The notes beneath the pieces were generated by a model. The model did no database searches, was not told the DNA's origin, and worked only from the letters and a program-made list of their open reading frames with translations. Made by a program: the position numbers and the translations under genes. 15,580 nucleotides of DNA from Clostridiales bacterium (GTDB taxonomy: Bacteria > Bacillota > Clostridia > Oscillospirales > Butyricicoccaceae). Position 1 is the stretch's first letter, and each line of letters starts with the position of its first letter. The stretch lies in contig DYCA01000033.1 of the NCBI GenBank assembly GCA_019418305.1, forward strand, positions 2,178 to 17,757, written 5' to 3'. Positions 1-7,440 of this stretch are shown here, piece after piece.

Positions 1-364
1 GTTATCGGGTGGTATGCGGCAGCGTGCGGCATTTGCACGCACTCTGCTGACTGGTTCCGAGCTTTTGCTGCTGGACGAGCCGTTTTCTGCACTGGATTTT
101 CTGACACGTATTGCAATGCAGGAGTGGTTGCTTGACCAATGGGAGAGCGATCACAAAACCGTGTTGTTCATTACGCATGACGTGGAGGAGGCAATTTTTC
201 TGTCCAGCCGCGTGCTGGTAGTAGAGGAAACACCAATCCACCGTCTGGTGTCGTTTGATGTGCCTGCGCCGTATCCGCGCACCCGTGCATGCTTGACAGA
301 GCCTAAAATGCTTGCGCTGCGCGAGCAGCTGATCGCTCTGCTGCGGCGGGAGGTGGCGGTATGA
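1..364 (+). CDS. thiZ: ABC transporter ATP-binding protein, C-terminal part (thiamine-precursor importer type)
   Basis: This is the 3' part of an ABC-transporter ATPase that powers import; the Walker A half lies before the window. The codon phase starts at base 2 and opens directly in the ABC signature LSGGMRQR. It is followed by Walker B (LLLLDEP), the D-loop (SALD) and the switch histidine in FITHDVEEA, so the visible catalytic elements are intact. The tail, with RVLVVEE, resembles the nitrate/sulfonate/taurine (SsuB/TauB/ThiZ) branch. The stop TGA overlaps the permease start as ATGA, which indicates translational coupling. The assignment to a pyrimidine-precursor system rests on the substrate-binding protein two genes downstream, not on the ATPase itself. 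A taurine or sulfonate ATPase would look much the same in this fragment. Confidence 0.85.
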   Translation, partial: LSGGMRQRAAFARTLLTGSELLLLDEPFSALDFLTRIAMQEWLLDQWESDHKTVLFITHDVEEAIFLSSRVLVVEETPIHRLVSFDVPAPYPRTRACLTEPKMLALREQLIALLRREVAV

Positions 365-1110
365 AAAAGAATGCCAATCTGCCCGCGCTGCTGTTCCTGT
401 TTGCATTGCTTGTCGTTTGGCAAGCGGGTGCAATGGGCATGAATGCGGCCTATATCCTGCCATCGCCGACGCAGATTCTGGTGCGCATGTGGGAGCTGCG
501 CGGTCCGCTGCTGACCGCTCATCTGCCTGCCACTTTGCTTTGCACGGGCATTGGTCTTGCAATTTCGATTGTATTGGGTCTGCTGCTGGCCGTATGGATG
601 GACGCCAGCCCGGTCGCAGAGAAAATGCTTTATCCACTGATCGTTGCTTCGCAGACTATCCCGACGACGGCACTCGCGCCGCTCTTTGTCCTTTGGTTTG
701 GCTACACAATCTGGAGCAAGGTGCTGGTTACTGTGCTGATTACATTTTTTCCGATTGCCATTACGGTGTTTGACGGCTTCCGATCGGCCAGCACGGATAT
801 GATCGACATGCTCAAAACCTTTGGCGCGGGCAAACGAGAGATTTTTCTCAAGCTCAAACTGCCCGCTGCGCTGCCGTATTTCTTTTCGGCCATTAAAATG
901 GCGATTCCACTGTCTATCATCGGCGCAGCGATCGGCGAGTGGCTGGGCGCACAGGCAGGATTGGGCTATTTTAGCCGCCGCATGATGACGCAACTGGACG
1001 GCGCAGGCGTGTTCGCGCCTATCGTGCTGCTCAGCGTGGTGGCAATGGTGGCAGTGGCGATTGTGTCGTGGATTGAGAAAAAAGTCGTCACTTGGCGCGG
1101 AAGTTTATAA
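361..1110 (+). CDS. thiX: ABC transporter permease, BPD-type inner-membrane subunit
   Basis: A 249-residue integral membrane permease of the binding-protein-dependent transport family, normal in length for SsuC/TauC/ThiX-type subunits. About six hydrophobic segments are visible, for example around residues 8-25, 58-80, 90-113 and 118-137. The cytoplasmic EAA-type coupling loop is recognisable near residues 154-174 (FGAGKREIFLKLKLPAALPY), where the ATPase would dock. It starts at an ATG sharing ATGA with the ATPase stop, so the two are almost certainly cotranslated. The binding protein begins 31 bases downstream. It probably moves a small cofactor precursor across the cytoplasmic membrane. The family is certain; the substrate is inferred from the neighbouring NMT1/THI5-like protein. 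Confidence 0.9.
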   Translation: MKKNANLPALLFLFALLVVWQAGAMGMNAAYILPSPTQILVRMWELRGPLLTAHLPATLLCTGIGLAISIVLGLLLAVWMDASPVAEKMLYPLIVASQTIPTTALAPLFVLWFGYTIWSKVLVTVLITFFPIAITVFDGFRSASTDMIDMLKTFGAGKREIFLKLKLPAALPYFFSAIKMAIPLSIIGAAIGEWLGAQAGLGYFSRRMMTQLDGAGVFAPIVLLSVVAMVAVAIVSWIEKKVVTWRGSL

Positions 1111-1141
1111 CAGAGATACAACAGAAAGGAACGGAACATAG

Positions 1142-2164
1142 ATGAAAAAGAAATTTTTTGCCGCGCTGGCGGCATGTGCGCTGCTGCTGAGCGGCTGTGC
1201 AGGCGGCCAGACATCCGGAAATAACACGAAAAATGCAGAGAATAGTAACGGGGATTTGCGTGAATTGACCGTTGTACTCGACTGGTATCCGAATGCGCTG
1301 CATGCGTTTTTGTATCAGGCGGAGCAGGCCGGTTATTTTGCTGAGGAGGGCCTGACGGTTAACATTCAGCCGCCTGCAGGCGTCAATGATGCGATGAGCA
1401 TGGTCGCTGCCGGCAAGGCGGACATTGGCCTGTATTATCAGCAGGATGTCATTCAGGCGCGTGTCGAACAGAATGTGCCGGTTAAGTCGATCGGTGCAGT
1501 GGTGCAGGCGCCGCTTAACATCGTCCTGTCGCTCAAAGAAAAGAACATCACCGAGCCTGCCGATCTGGTGGGCAAGACGGTCGGCTATGCGGGTACTGAG
1601 CTTTCCGAGGCGCTTATTCGCAGCATCATGCAGAAAAGCGGACAAGACCCGTCAAGTGTGAAGATGGTTGATGTTGGTTTTGACCTGATGAGCTCGATGG
1701 TGACGGGCAACGTTGATGCAACCATTGGCTGTCTGGTCAACCACGAAGTGCCGCAGATGGAGAAGGAAGGTTTCGAAGTCAATTATTTCTTCCCGGATGA
1801 TTACGGTGTGCCGCAGTACTACGAAGGTATCTTTCTGGCAAACGATGAGATGATTGAAAATGAGCCGGACGTGCTTGCAGGTTTCCTGCGCGCCTGCCAG
1901 AAGGGCTTTGAGGACTTCAAGAATGATACGGACACAGTGCTGCAGGTGTTGCTGGACAATCAGGACGAATCTAACTTCCCACTTGACCCGGATGTGGAAA
2001 AGCAGTCCTGCCAGACGCTTCTGCCGCTGATGGAGACTGCAGACGCGCCGTTTCTCAGTCAAAGTGAAACCTGCTGGCAGGAGAATATTGATTGGATGTA
2101 TGACGAGGGATTGATTTCGACCAAGCCGGATGTTTCCGAAGTTATGGCAACCATTGATTTTTAA
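1142..2164 (+). CDS. thiY: NMT1/THI5-like substrate-binding lipoprotein, probable thiamine-pyrimidine precursor binder
   Basis: A 340-residue solute-binding protein. The N-terminus is a lipoprotein signal: Lys-rich start, hydrophobic core and lipobox LSGC with Cys19 as the predicted lipidated residue. A short Asn/Ser/Gly-rich linker follows, then an NMT1/THI5-like periplasmic-binding fold starting near residue 41. The DWYPN motif at 47-51 followed by HAFLY is characteristic of ThiY-type proteins that bind formylaminopyrimidine or HMP-like thiamine precursors. Related folds bind nitrate, sulfonates or riboflavin, so the exact ligand is inferred. AGAAAGGA at 1123-1130 sits 11 bases before the ATG. 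It is the last gene of the importer operon; order here is ATPase, permease, binding protein. Any TPP riboswitch or operon promoter would lie upstream, outside the window. Confidence 0.82.
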   Translation: MKKKFFAALAACALLLSGCAGGQTSGNNTKNAENSNGDLRELTVVLDWYPNALHAFLYQAEQAGYFAEEGLTVNIQPPAGVNDAMSMVAAGKADIGLYYQQDVIQARVEQNVPVKSIGAVVQAPLNIVLSLKEKNITEPADLVGKTVGYAGTELSEALIRSIMQKSGQDPSSVKMVDVGFDLMSSMVTGNVDATIGCLVNHEVPQMEKEGFEVNYFFPDDYGVPQYYEGIFLANDEMIENEPDVLAGFLRACQKGFEDFKNDTDTVLQVLLDNQDESNFPLDPDVEKQSCQTLLPLMETADAPFLSQSETCWQENIDWMYDEGLISTKPDVSEVMATIDF

Positions 2165-2222
2165 CCGCTTTTTTATCCGATTTGGATGAGAGAAGGACAA
2201 AATAAGCAATTTTAAGAATTTG

Positions 2223-2273
2223 CTCCCTGTATGGAAATGGCTTTTGCTGTTTCACATAGAGGGAGTATTTTTT
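2223..2273 (+). terminator. Rho-independent terminator after the importer operon
   Basis: CTCCCTGTATG (2223-2233) pairs with CATAGAGGGAG (2255-2265) with a single G-G mismatch. GAAA/TTTC can extend the stem inside the loop past a bulged A. The run TATTTTTT follows at 2266-2273. It lies about 60 bases after the binding-protein stop and faces the converging DegV gene. Confidence 0.75.
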
Positions 2274-2301
2274 GCGCTGAACAAATAAGCGCACAATAAA
2301 T

Positions 2302-2326
2302 GGCCGACAGCGAAAGGCTGCCGGCC
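2302..2326 (-). terminator. Hairpin, probable terminator of the M24-DegV operon
   Basis: A 10-bp stem with a 5-base loop: GGCCGACAGC (2302-2311) against GCTGCCGGCC (2317-2326). Read on the minus strand every position pairs, with one G-U. On the plus strand the same position is an A-C mismatch, which favours the minus strand as the functional one. The sequence after the stem is T-rich (ATTTATT) but has no clean T-tract, so termination may be weak. It lies 40 bases past the DegV stop. Confidence 0.55.
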
Positions 2327-2365
2327 GAAAGAAAGTAAAAGTATCTGCCGAGTGACACGAAACCT

Positions 2366-3235
2366 TTATTCCGGTTTCCGGTCACCGCCAAAGAAAAAGG
2401 TTGTCAGCACACCGGGACCGGTATGTGAACCAATAACTGTACCGATATAACGAATATCCGATTGCACACCGCTTTTTCTCAGAAGATCTGCCAGTTTTTG
2501 TGCATCTTCCGGGCAGTCGCCGTGACAAATACGGACGATTTGCTTTTTATCAGACATTTCGCGTACGGTTCGATCAGCCAAATACTGGATGGCTTTCTGC
2601 CGGCCGCGCACCTTGCCGCATACGCTGAGCTTCCCTTCGTTATCGACCCAGATGAGCGGTTTGATTCCCAGCAGACTGCCGACAACAGCAGAGGTTTTGC
2701 TGAGCCGTCCGCCGCGGTGCAGATGGCCCAGATCGTCTACAGTGACCAGATGAATGATATGCAGACGCATTTGCTCGATGGCGGCAGCCGTTATTTCGGC
2801 GGTGCAGCCACTGTCGCGCATTTCACGTGCTTTGTCTACAAGCAGGTACTCGCCGCCAGTAGCGGAAAGCGAATCCACACAGAAAATTTTTCGCTCTGGA
2901 TAGAGCGGGGCAAGCTCATCGCGTGCCATACAGCCTGCATGGAATGTTCCGGACAGTCCGGACGAAAAACCGATATACAGTACATCCTGACCGGCATCTA
3001 GTGCTTCACGGAAGATGGTCAGGAAAGTATCGAGCTTTGCCTGTGAGGTGCTCGACTGCTTACCCTGCCGCAGCAAATCGTAAAACTGATGAAAAGATAC
3101 GGTTTGACCGCAGTCTTCTTCAATGGTGCGATTGTCAATGGTAAAAGCGAGCGGCACACATTTGATTTCATTTTGGGAAAAGTAAGAAGCAGTTTCATCA
3201 ATGGTAGAATCGGTGACAAGCGTAAACGGATACAT
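2366..3235 (-). CDS. DegV family (FakB-like) fatty-acid-binding protein
   Basis: A 289-residue DegV-family protein. Members of this family bind a fatty acid between two lobes, and the FakB members present it to the kinase FakA for phosphorylation and entry into phospholipid synthesis. Visible family motifs, in order: TDST (residues 8-11), STSQA (62-66), FSSGLSGTF (90-98), the RGGRLS loop (174-179), IKP (191-193) and the C-terminal HTGPG (271-275). I place the start at the second of two in-frame ATGs. The minus-strand AAAGGAG (3243-3249) is 7 bases from this ATG but only 1 base from the upstream ATG at 3241. It follows the M24 peptidase by 28 bases on the same strand. No fakA-like kinase is in the window, so the link to FakA is from family knowledge only. 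Confidence 0.9.
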   Translation of the reverse strand: MYPFTLVTDSTIDETASYFSQNEIKCVPLAFTIDNRTIEEDCGQTVSFHQFYDLLRQGKQSSTSQAKLDTFLTIFREALDAGQDVLYIGFSSGLSGTFHAGCMARDELAPLYPERKIFCVDSLSATGGEYLLVDKAREMRDSGCTAEITAAAIEQMRLHIIHLVTVDDLGHLHRGGRLSKTSAVVGSLLGIKPLIWVDNEGKLSVCGKVRGRQKAIQYLADRTVREMSDKKQIVRICHGDCPEDAQKLADLLRKSGVQSDIRYIGTVIGSHTGPGVLTTFFFGGDRKPE

Positions 3236-3263
3236 GGGCATACTCCTTTCAGACGGGATGGAT

Positions 3264-4460
3264 TTAGCCGATGATTTCTAAAGTGGTATCGCACGCACCG
3301 GTCAGGGAACGTGCAGGACCTTGAGACACAATTTCATAGGTGTTTTCACAGCCGACCAGACCGATACCATCCAATGCAATTTTAGGCTCGACGGCGAGCG
3401 TCATACCAGCGGTAAGCGGTTCGTTGAAGCCTTTGGCCAAGACCGGAGTTTCATCCATCGTCAATCCAATGGAATGGCCGAAAAATTTGCAGGCATTCAT
3501 AAAGCCGCTGCGGAAGGCAGGATCGACACAAGCAAGCAGTTTTTCATAAATTTCTGACGGGACAGCGCCTGGCTTCATCATGGCAGCAGCCTCATTTTCC
3601 AGAAACACACATTGCTCTCGTGCGGTACGAATCAGGCTGCCTTGCGGATGGCGGCCCAGTTCTCCGTAATAGAAAGTAATGCTTTTGTCGGTATGGTAGC
3701 CGTGCATGCCGCAGGGGATGTCCAGCAATACCACATCACCTTCATGCAGACGACGCTCTGAAGAGCCGATGGACTTCATGGCGATGCAGGTGCCAACCGT
3801 ACCGGATGGACTGTCGAGAGCTGCTGCACGCAGACTGTTTTCGCTGAAGCTGGCAACACCCAGCACATCTTCTGCCGCGGACTGATTGAAGCGGGAAATG
3901 CCCATGGCACCGCGGTCCAGCATAGCTGTACAAATTTCACTGCAAAGGCGCGCCTCACTGACGCCGGAGCGAAGCAGAGCAGGCGCAATCTGCTCAATCA
4001 CCTGCTGGTGCAGGCGACCGGACTGACGCATACAGTCCAGCTCATAGGGGCTCTTCACTGCACGCAGCTGGATTAGTATATCATCTGCGGGTTTGGGGAT
4101 AAAGGGAAGATATTTGTTAAGCATGGTCAGCTTTTGCAGCGTCATGGTACGCGATGCAACGTAAACGGTTTCCGGTATATCGGGAAAGGCTTCTGCAATG
4201 CCACGAAAACTGCTGAGCGGGCGAATATCACCGAAGAGAGATTCCTGCTGTGCACAGTCGTAAGAGCGCCGCACAAACAAGGTCGCTTTCTCCGGGGTGA
4301 TGACGAGCGCGCCTTCCTGCATTGTGCCGGTGAAATAATAAAGATCAATCTTGTTCTCCAAAATCATCATGGACCATGCGGGATCACGCTGCGCCATAGC
4401 ATGGCGTAAACGGTCAAGACGGGCCGACAGTTCATCGGCAGGAACAGGGGTATGGGGCAT
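3264..4460 (-). CDS. M24-family metallopeptidase (Xaa-Pro aminopeptidase/prolidase-like)
   Basis: A 398-residue cytoplasmic protein with the two-domain layout of M24 peptidases: an N-terminal creatinase-like domain (about residues 10-135) and a C-terminal pita-bread catalytic domain (about 140-398). All five expected metal ligands are recognisable: Asp247 (LLDIPCG), Asp258 (HTDKS), His329 (FGHSIG), Glu358 (VEPKI) and Glu372 (CENTY). It should therefore be an active dinuclear-metal enzyme that trims proline-containing peptides, although substrate range cannot be read from sequence. The usual DxTR after the second Asp is replaced by DKSI. GGAGG (4470-4474 on the minus strand) lies 9 bases before the ATG. 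It is the first gene of a two-gene operon with DegV and is transcribed from the promoter at 4503-4531. Confidence 0.87.
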   Translation of the reverse strand: MPHTPVPADELSARLDRLRHAMAQRDPAWSMMILENKIDLYYFTGTMQEGALVITPEKATLFVRRSYDCAQQESLFGDIRPLSSFRGIAEAFPDIPETVYVASRTMTLQKLTMLNKYLPFIPKPADDILIQLRAVKSPYELDCMRQSGRLHQQVIEQIAPALLRSGVSEARLCSEICTAMLDRGAMGISRFNQSAAEDVLGVASFSENSLRAAALDSPSGTVGTCIAMKSIGSSERRLHEGDVVLLDIPCGMHGYHTDKSITFYYGELGRHPQGSLIRTAREQCVFLENEAAAMMKPGAVPSEIYEKLLACVDPAFRSGFMNACKFFGHSIGLTMDETPVLAKGFNEPLTAGMTLAVEPKIALDGIGLVGCENTYEIVSQGPARSLTGACDTTLEIIG

Positions 4461-4502
4461 TGCTATCGTCCTCCGGTAAAGAATTTTAAATTTGTATACT
4501 TT

Positions 4503-4531
4503 ATCTTATCATAGATTTGTACACAGGGCAA
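4503..4531 (-). promoter_or_regulatory. Sigma-A-type promoter for the M24-DegV operon
   Basis: On the minus strand TTGCCC (4526-4531) and TAAGAT (4503-4508) are separated by exactly 17 bases. Both match the consensus at four of six positions. It lies back to back with the cardiolipin synthase promoter, the two -35 boxes being 10 bases apart. Confidence 0.5.
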
Positions 4532-4541
4532 TGCATGTAGA

Positions 4542-4570
4542 TTGACTTTTACAATTTGGTGCGCTATCAT
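4542..4570 (+). promoter_or_regulatory. Sigma-A-type promoter for cardiolipin synthase
   Basis: TTGACT (4542-4547), a 17-base spacer and TATCAT (4565-4570): each hexamer has five of six consensus bases. Transcription would begin near 4576-4578, giving a leader of about 30 bases to the ATG at 4608. The presence of a good promoter here argues against the upstream TTG extension of the coding frame. Confidence 0.75.
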
Positions 4571-4607
4571 GATATATGTGAAAGTTTTTGATGAAAGGAG
4601 TCGGGTT

Positions 4608-6134
4608 ATGCGCAAACTAGTGGGTCGCCTGCTGGGCGACCGCCGGATCGTGGGCGGCTTTCTGTTGGCATTGCAGCTGCTGATTGTGATGTATGGACTG
4701 GGATGGCTGAGTGAAACCTCAAGCTGGATGCCGCATGCATTGACGGTGCTCAGCGTCATTATCGTGATTTGGTTGGTCCGCAAATACGATAATCCGACTT
4801 ATAAAATTACATGGATTATTGTCATTTTGCTTTTGCCGCTTTTTGGCGGGCTGTTTTATCTGCTTTGGGGCAATACGCCGCTCAATCGTGCGCGCACACA
4901 ACACAAATATGAGCCGAATCCGCCGGATTTTAAGGATTATATGCGCACACCGGCTACGGAAGAGCTGGCCGAGCGGTATCCGCGTCATGCATCACGCGCA
5001 CGGTATATTGAGTCTTTGGACGGTATGCCCGCCTGGACAAACACAGAGGCGCATTATTTCCGTTTAGGGGAGGAAATGTTTGCTTCCATGTGTGAAGAAC
5101 TGAAGCAGGCGCATAAATTTATCTTTTTTGAGTACTTTATCATCGAGGAAGGCGTCATGTGGAATACCATTCTCGATATCCTCAAGCAAAAGGTGCGCGA
5201 GGGTGTAGATGTTCGGGTGATCTATGATGACGTAGGTTCGATCGCCACGCTGCCGCAGCATTATGACAGATATCTGATTTCGCTTGGCATTCGCGCAGTT
5301 CGATTCAACCGGTTTATCCCAACGCTTAACACCTATTTGAATTACCGCAATCATCGCAAAATGATGATTATTGACGGAAACGTCGGCTATATGGGCGGAA
5401 TCAATCTGGCGGATGAATATATCAACAAAAAGGTGCGGTTTGGACATTGGAAGGATACCGGCATCATGCTGCGTGGTGAGGGAACGGCAAATATGACCTC
5501 GCTCTTCCTGCAAATGTGGGAGTATGTGACAGGGGAGACCGTGCCGCCGCTGGACGCTTATCTGCCGACTGCAAAATTGCCGCCGGATGGCTATGTGCAG
5601 CCTTTTGCAGATTCTCCGCTGGATGACTTGAATATTGGTGAATCTATTTATCTGCAAATCATCCATAATGCGCGTGACTATGTTTATATCACGACACCTT
5701 ATCTGGTACTGGATAACGAAATGATCACGGCACTGACCATTGCGGCGCAATCCGGCGTGGATGTGCGTATCCTGACACCGGGTATTCCGGATAAAAAGCT
5801 GGTTTATATGATTACCCGCTCGTATTATCAGCAGCTGCATCGCGCCGGGGTAAAGATTTACGAATACCGCCCCGGATTTCTGCATGCAAAGAGCATTGTG
5901 TCAGATGATGCAACAGCGGTGGTCGGTACCATCAACATGGATTTTCGGTCGTTTTTTCTGCATTTTGAATGTGCCACTTGTTTTTACAATAGTTCTGTAG
6001 TGGGGGCCGTGAAGCAGGATATTTTGGAAACGATTAATGTCAGTCGTCCGATTACCGATGAGTGGCTGCACAAGATCCGCTGGCTGCGTTCTATAGCGGC
6101 GAGCGTATTGCGTCTGTTTGCACCCTTGCTATAA
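4608..6134 (+). CDS. cls: Cardiolipin synthase (phospholipase D superfamily)
   Basis: A 508-residue membrane enzyme that joins two phosphatidylglycerol molecules into cardiolipin and releases glycerol. The N-terminus has hydrophobic segments near residues 13-34, 44-57 and 66-88. Two phospholipase D domains follow, each with an intact HKD motif: H249-R-K251 with D256, and H426-A-K428 with D433. The length matches bacterial Cls enzymes (about 480-510). The frame stays open upstream to a TTG at 4542, but that overlaps the -35 box. AAAGGAG (4594-4600), 7 bases before the ATG, fixes the start. The first gene of the split threonine/serine exporter starts 48 bases after the stop with no terminator seen between, so they may be cotranscribed. 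The family assignment is firm. Confidence 0.95.
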   Translation: MRKLVGRLLGDRRIVGGFLLALQLLIVMYGLGWLSETSSWMPHALTVLSVIIVIWLVRKYDNPTYKITWIIVILLLPLFGGLFYLLWGNTPLNRARTQHKYEPNPPDFKDYMRTPATEELAERYPRHASRARYIESLDGMPAWTNTEAHYFRLGEEMFASMCEELKQAHKFIFFEYFIIEEGVMWNTILDILKQKVREGVDVRVIYDDVGSIATLPQHYDRYLISLGIRAVRFNRFIPTLNTYLNYRNHRKMMIIDGNVGYMGGINLADEYINKKVRFGHWKDTGIMLRGEGTANMTSLFLQMWEYVTGETVPPLDAYLPTAKLPPDGYVQPFADSPLDDLNIGESIYLQIIHNARDYVYITTPYLVLDNEMITALTIAAQSGVDVRILTPGIPDKKLVYMITRSYYQQLHRAGVKIYEYRPGFLHAKSIVSDDATAVVGTINMDFRSFFLHFECATCFYNSSVVGAVKQDILETINVSRPITDEWLHKIRWLRSIAASVLRLFAPLL

Positions 6135-6182
6135 GTAAAACGGCGGTAACAACCCGAGAAGACATCGGGAGGGATGGATGAT

Positions 6183-6944
6183 ATGCAGCAGCAGGAGCGG
6201 GTTTTGTTTGCGATACTGGATGCAGGAGAACTGCTGTTGACTGCGGGGGCGGAGGTCGCCCGTGTTGAGGACACCATTCGCCGTATGGCGCATGCATATG
6301 GATTCGCCCGAGCTGATGTGTTGACGATTACAGCCAGTATGGTAGTAACCGCGCAGACAGCGGAAGGAGAGGTGTTCACGCAGACCCGGCGTATTCTGCG
6401 GCGTGAAACCGATATGCGGAGAATTGAAGCGGTCAACGCGCTTTCGCGTGAGGTTTGCCGGAGTCCGCTGCCACCGGAGGAACTGCATGTGCGGATTGAG
6501 GCAATTCGCAGTATGCCGGACGGTTCAAAATGGAGGCTGCCTGCGGCATATTTGCTCATTGCAGGTTCGTTTGCGGTGTTCTTTGGTGGATCATGGCGGG
6601 ATGGCATTGCGGCAATGCTATGTAGCATAGTGTTGTATGCAGTAGGTCGTGTTGGGGCGCGTATCAGCCTTCAGCCAATTGTACTGACGGTAATTAGTGC
6701 TGCAGTCATGTGCCTCGCTGCCTTGATTACAGTTAAAGTAGGCCTGGGCCAAGGACTGGATTATATTATCATCGGCAATATTATGCTGTTGATTCCGGGT
6801 ATTGCATTGGTGACTTCACTGCGTGATATGATTGTCGGCGATACCATCAGCGGTCTATTGGGAGCATGTGAAGCGCTACTTCGTGCGATTGCCATTGCTG
6901 CCGGCTGTGCGCTGGTACTGATGCAGTTAGGAGGCGCGGTATGA
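6183..6944 (+). CDS. Threonine/serine exporter ThrE family, N-terminal half (YjjP-like)
   Basis: A 253-residue protein matching the first ThrE domain (DUF1212/YjjP type). The soluble N-terminal part contains the family pattern LLTAGAEVARVEDTIRRM, with a following stretch on ADVLTITASMVV. About five membrane segments follow from residue 118 to the end. Its partner half is the next gene, so this is the two-polypeptide form of ThrE, which in corynebacteria is a single protein exporting threonine and serine. I choose the second in-frame ATG: GGAGG (6168-6172) lies 10 bases before it but only 1 base before the ATG at 6174. The stop shares ATGA with the next start. Substrate is inferred from the family; YjjP/YjjB of E. 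coli have been linked to succinate export, so other small acids are possible. Confidence 0.86.
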   Translation: MQQQERVLFAILDAGELLLTAGAEVARVEDTIRRMAHAYGFARADVLTITASMVVTAQTAEGEVFTQTRRILRRETDMRRIEAVNALSREVCRSPLPPEELHVRIEAIRSMPDGSKWRLPAAYLLIAGSFAVFFGGSWRDGIAAMLCSIVLYAVGRVGARISLQPIVLTVISAAVMCLAALITVKVGLGQGLDYIIIGNIMLLIPGIALVTSLRDMIVGDTISGLLGACEALLRAIAIAAGCALVLMQLGGAV

Positions 6945-7399
6945 ACGCTCAAATGATACAGCAGGTGTTGATGGCGACGGTTGGTGCATTGGGATTCGGA
7001 TTGCTATTTCATATGTCCGGTGGGCGGCTTCTGGCAATTACGCTGGGTGGTGCGGCAAATTGGATTTTTTACCTGCTCGGTATGGAGGTTTACCATGACC
7101 GGGTGATCGCGTTTTTTGTAGCCGCATTGGCAACGGCAGTACTGGCGGAAATTTTGGCTCGTTTGATGAAAACACCGGTTATCACCCTGCTGGTTCCTAT
7201 GCTGGTTCCATTGATTCCGGGCGGTGACCTATACTATACAACACTTGCATTGGTTCAGGGAGATATGGGAGCGTTTGCACAGTATGGCGGCATGTTTATT
7301 CGTGAAGCAGGCGCGATTTCTTTTGGCATTATTCTGGTAGCGTGCGCTGTTCAGACGGCTTTTCGCCTGTGGGTACTGTTTCGAGAGCAGAGAATATGA
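6941..7399 (+). CDS. Threonine/serine exporter ThrE family, C-terminal half (YjjB-like, ThrE_2)
   Basis: A 152-residue almost wholly hydrophobic protein with about five membrane segments. It matches the ThrE_2/YjjB domain, including the family-typical stretch on TLLVPMLVPLIPGGDLYYT in the middle and a Gly/Ala-rich last helix. It is expected to assemble with the preceding YjjP-like protein into one exporter in the cytoplasmic membrane. AGGAGG (6929-6934) sits inside the end of the upstream gene, 6 bases from the ATG, and the ATGA overlap couples translation of the two subunits. A strong terminator begins at its stop codon. The family call is secure; the transported substrate is not determined by the sequence. 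Confidence 0.86.
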   Translation: MNAQMIQQVLMATVGALGFGLLFHMSGGRLLAITLGGAANWIFYLLGMEVYHDRVIAFFVAALATAVLAEILARLMKTPVITLLVPMLVPLIPGGDLYYTTLALVQGDMGAFAQYGGMFIREAGAISFGIILVACAVQTAFRLWVLFREQRI

Positions 7400-7440
7400 A
7401 AAGCGTTCTGCATAATGGAATGCATGCAGAACGCTTTTTT
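7399..7440. terminator. Bidirectional terminator shared by two converging operons
   Basis: A perfect 15-bp stem, with arms at 7399-7413 and 7424-7438 and core GCGTTCTGC/GCAGAACGC, a 10-base loop and six T residues at 7435-7440. On the minus strand the stem ends in CTTTTCATATTC. It can therefore also end the PadR-HAAS transcript, whose last stop codon (7439-7441) touches the T-tract. Confidence 0.92.

Noticed and set aside
151..993. Long antisense open frame of 280 codons opposite the importer genes
   Set aside because: It is rich in Arg, His, Gln and Cys, the usual product of reading a codon-biased gene backwards, with no ribosome-binding site or recognisable motif.
4542..4607. In-frame N-terminal extension of cardiolipin synthase from a TTG
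   Set aside because: It covers a near-consensus promoter, has no ribosome-binding site, and an ideal AAAGGAG precedes the ATG at 4608.
5064..5885. Antisense open frame of 273 codons inside cardiolipin synthase
   Set aside because: It is a shadow of the sense gene; the sense strand has intact HKD motifs and no family fits the antisense translation.
6153..6173. Small hairpin CCCGA/TCGGG touching the ThrE ribosome-binding site
   Set aside because: Only five base pairs with a seven-base loop; too weak to claim translational control.
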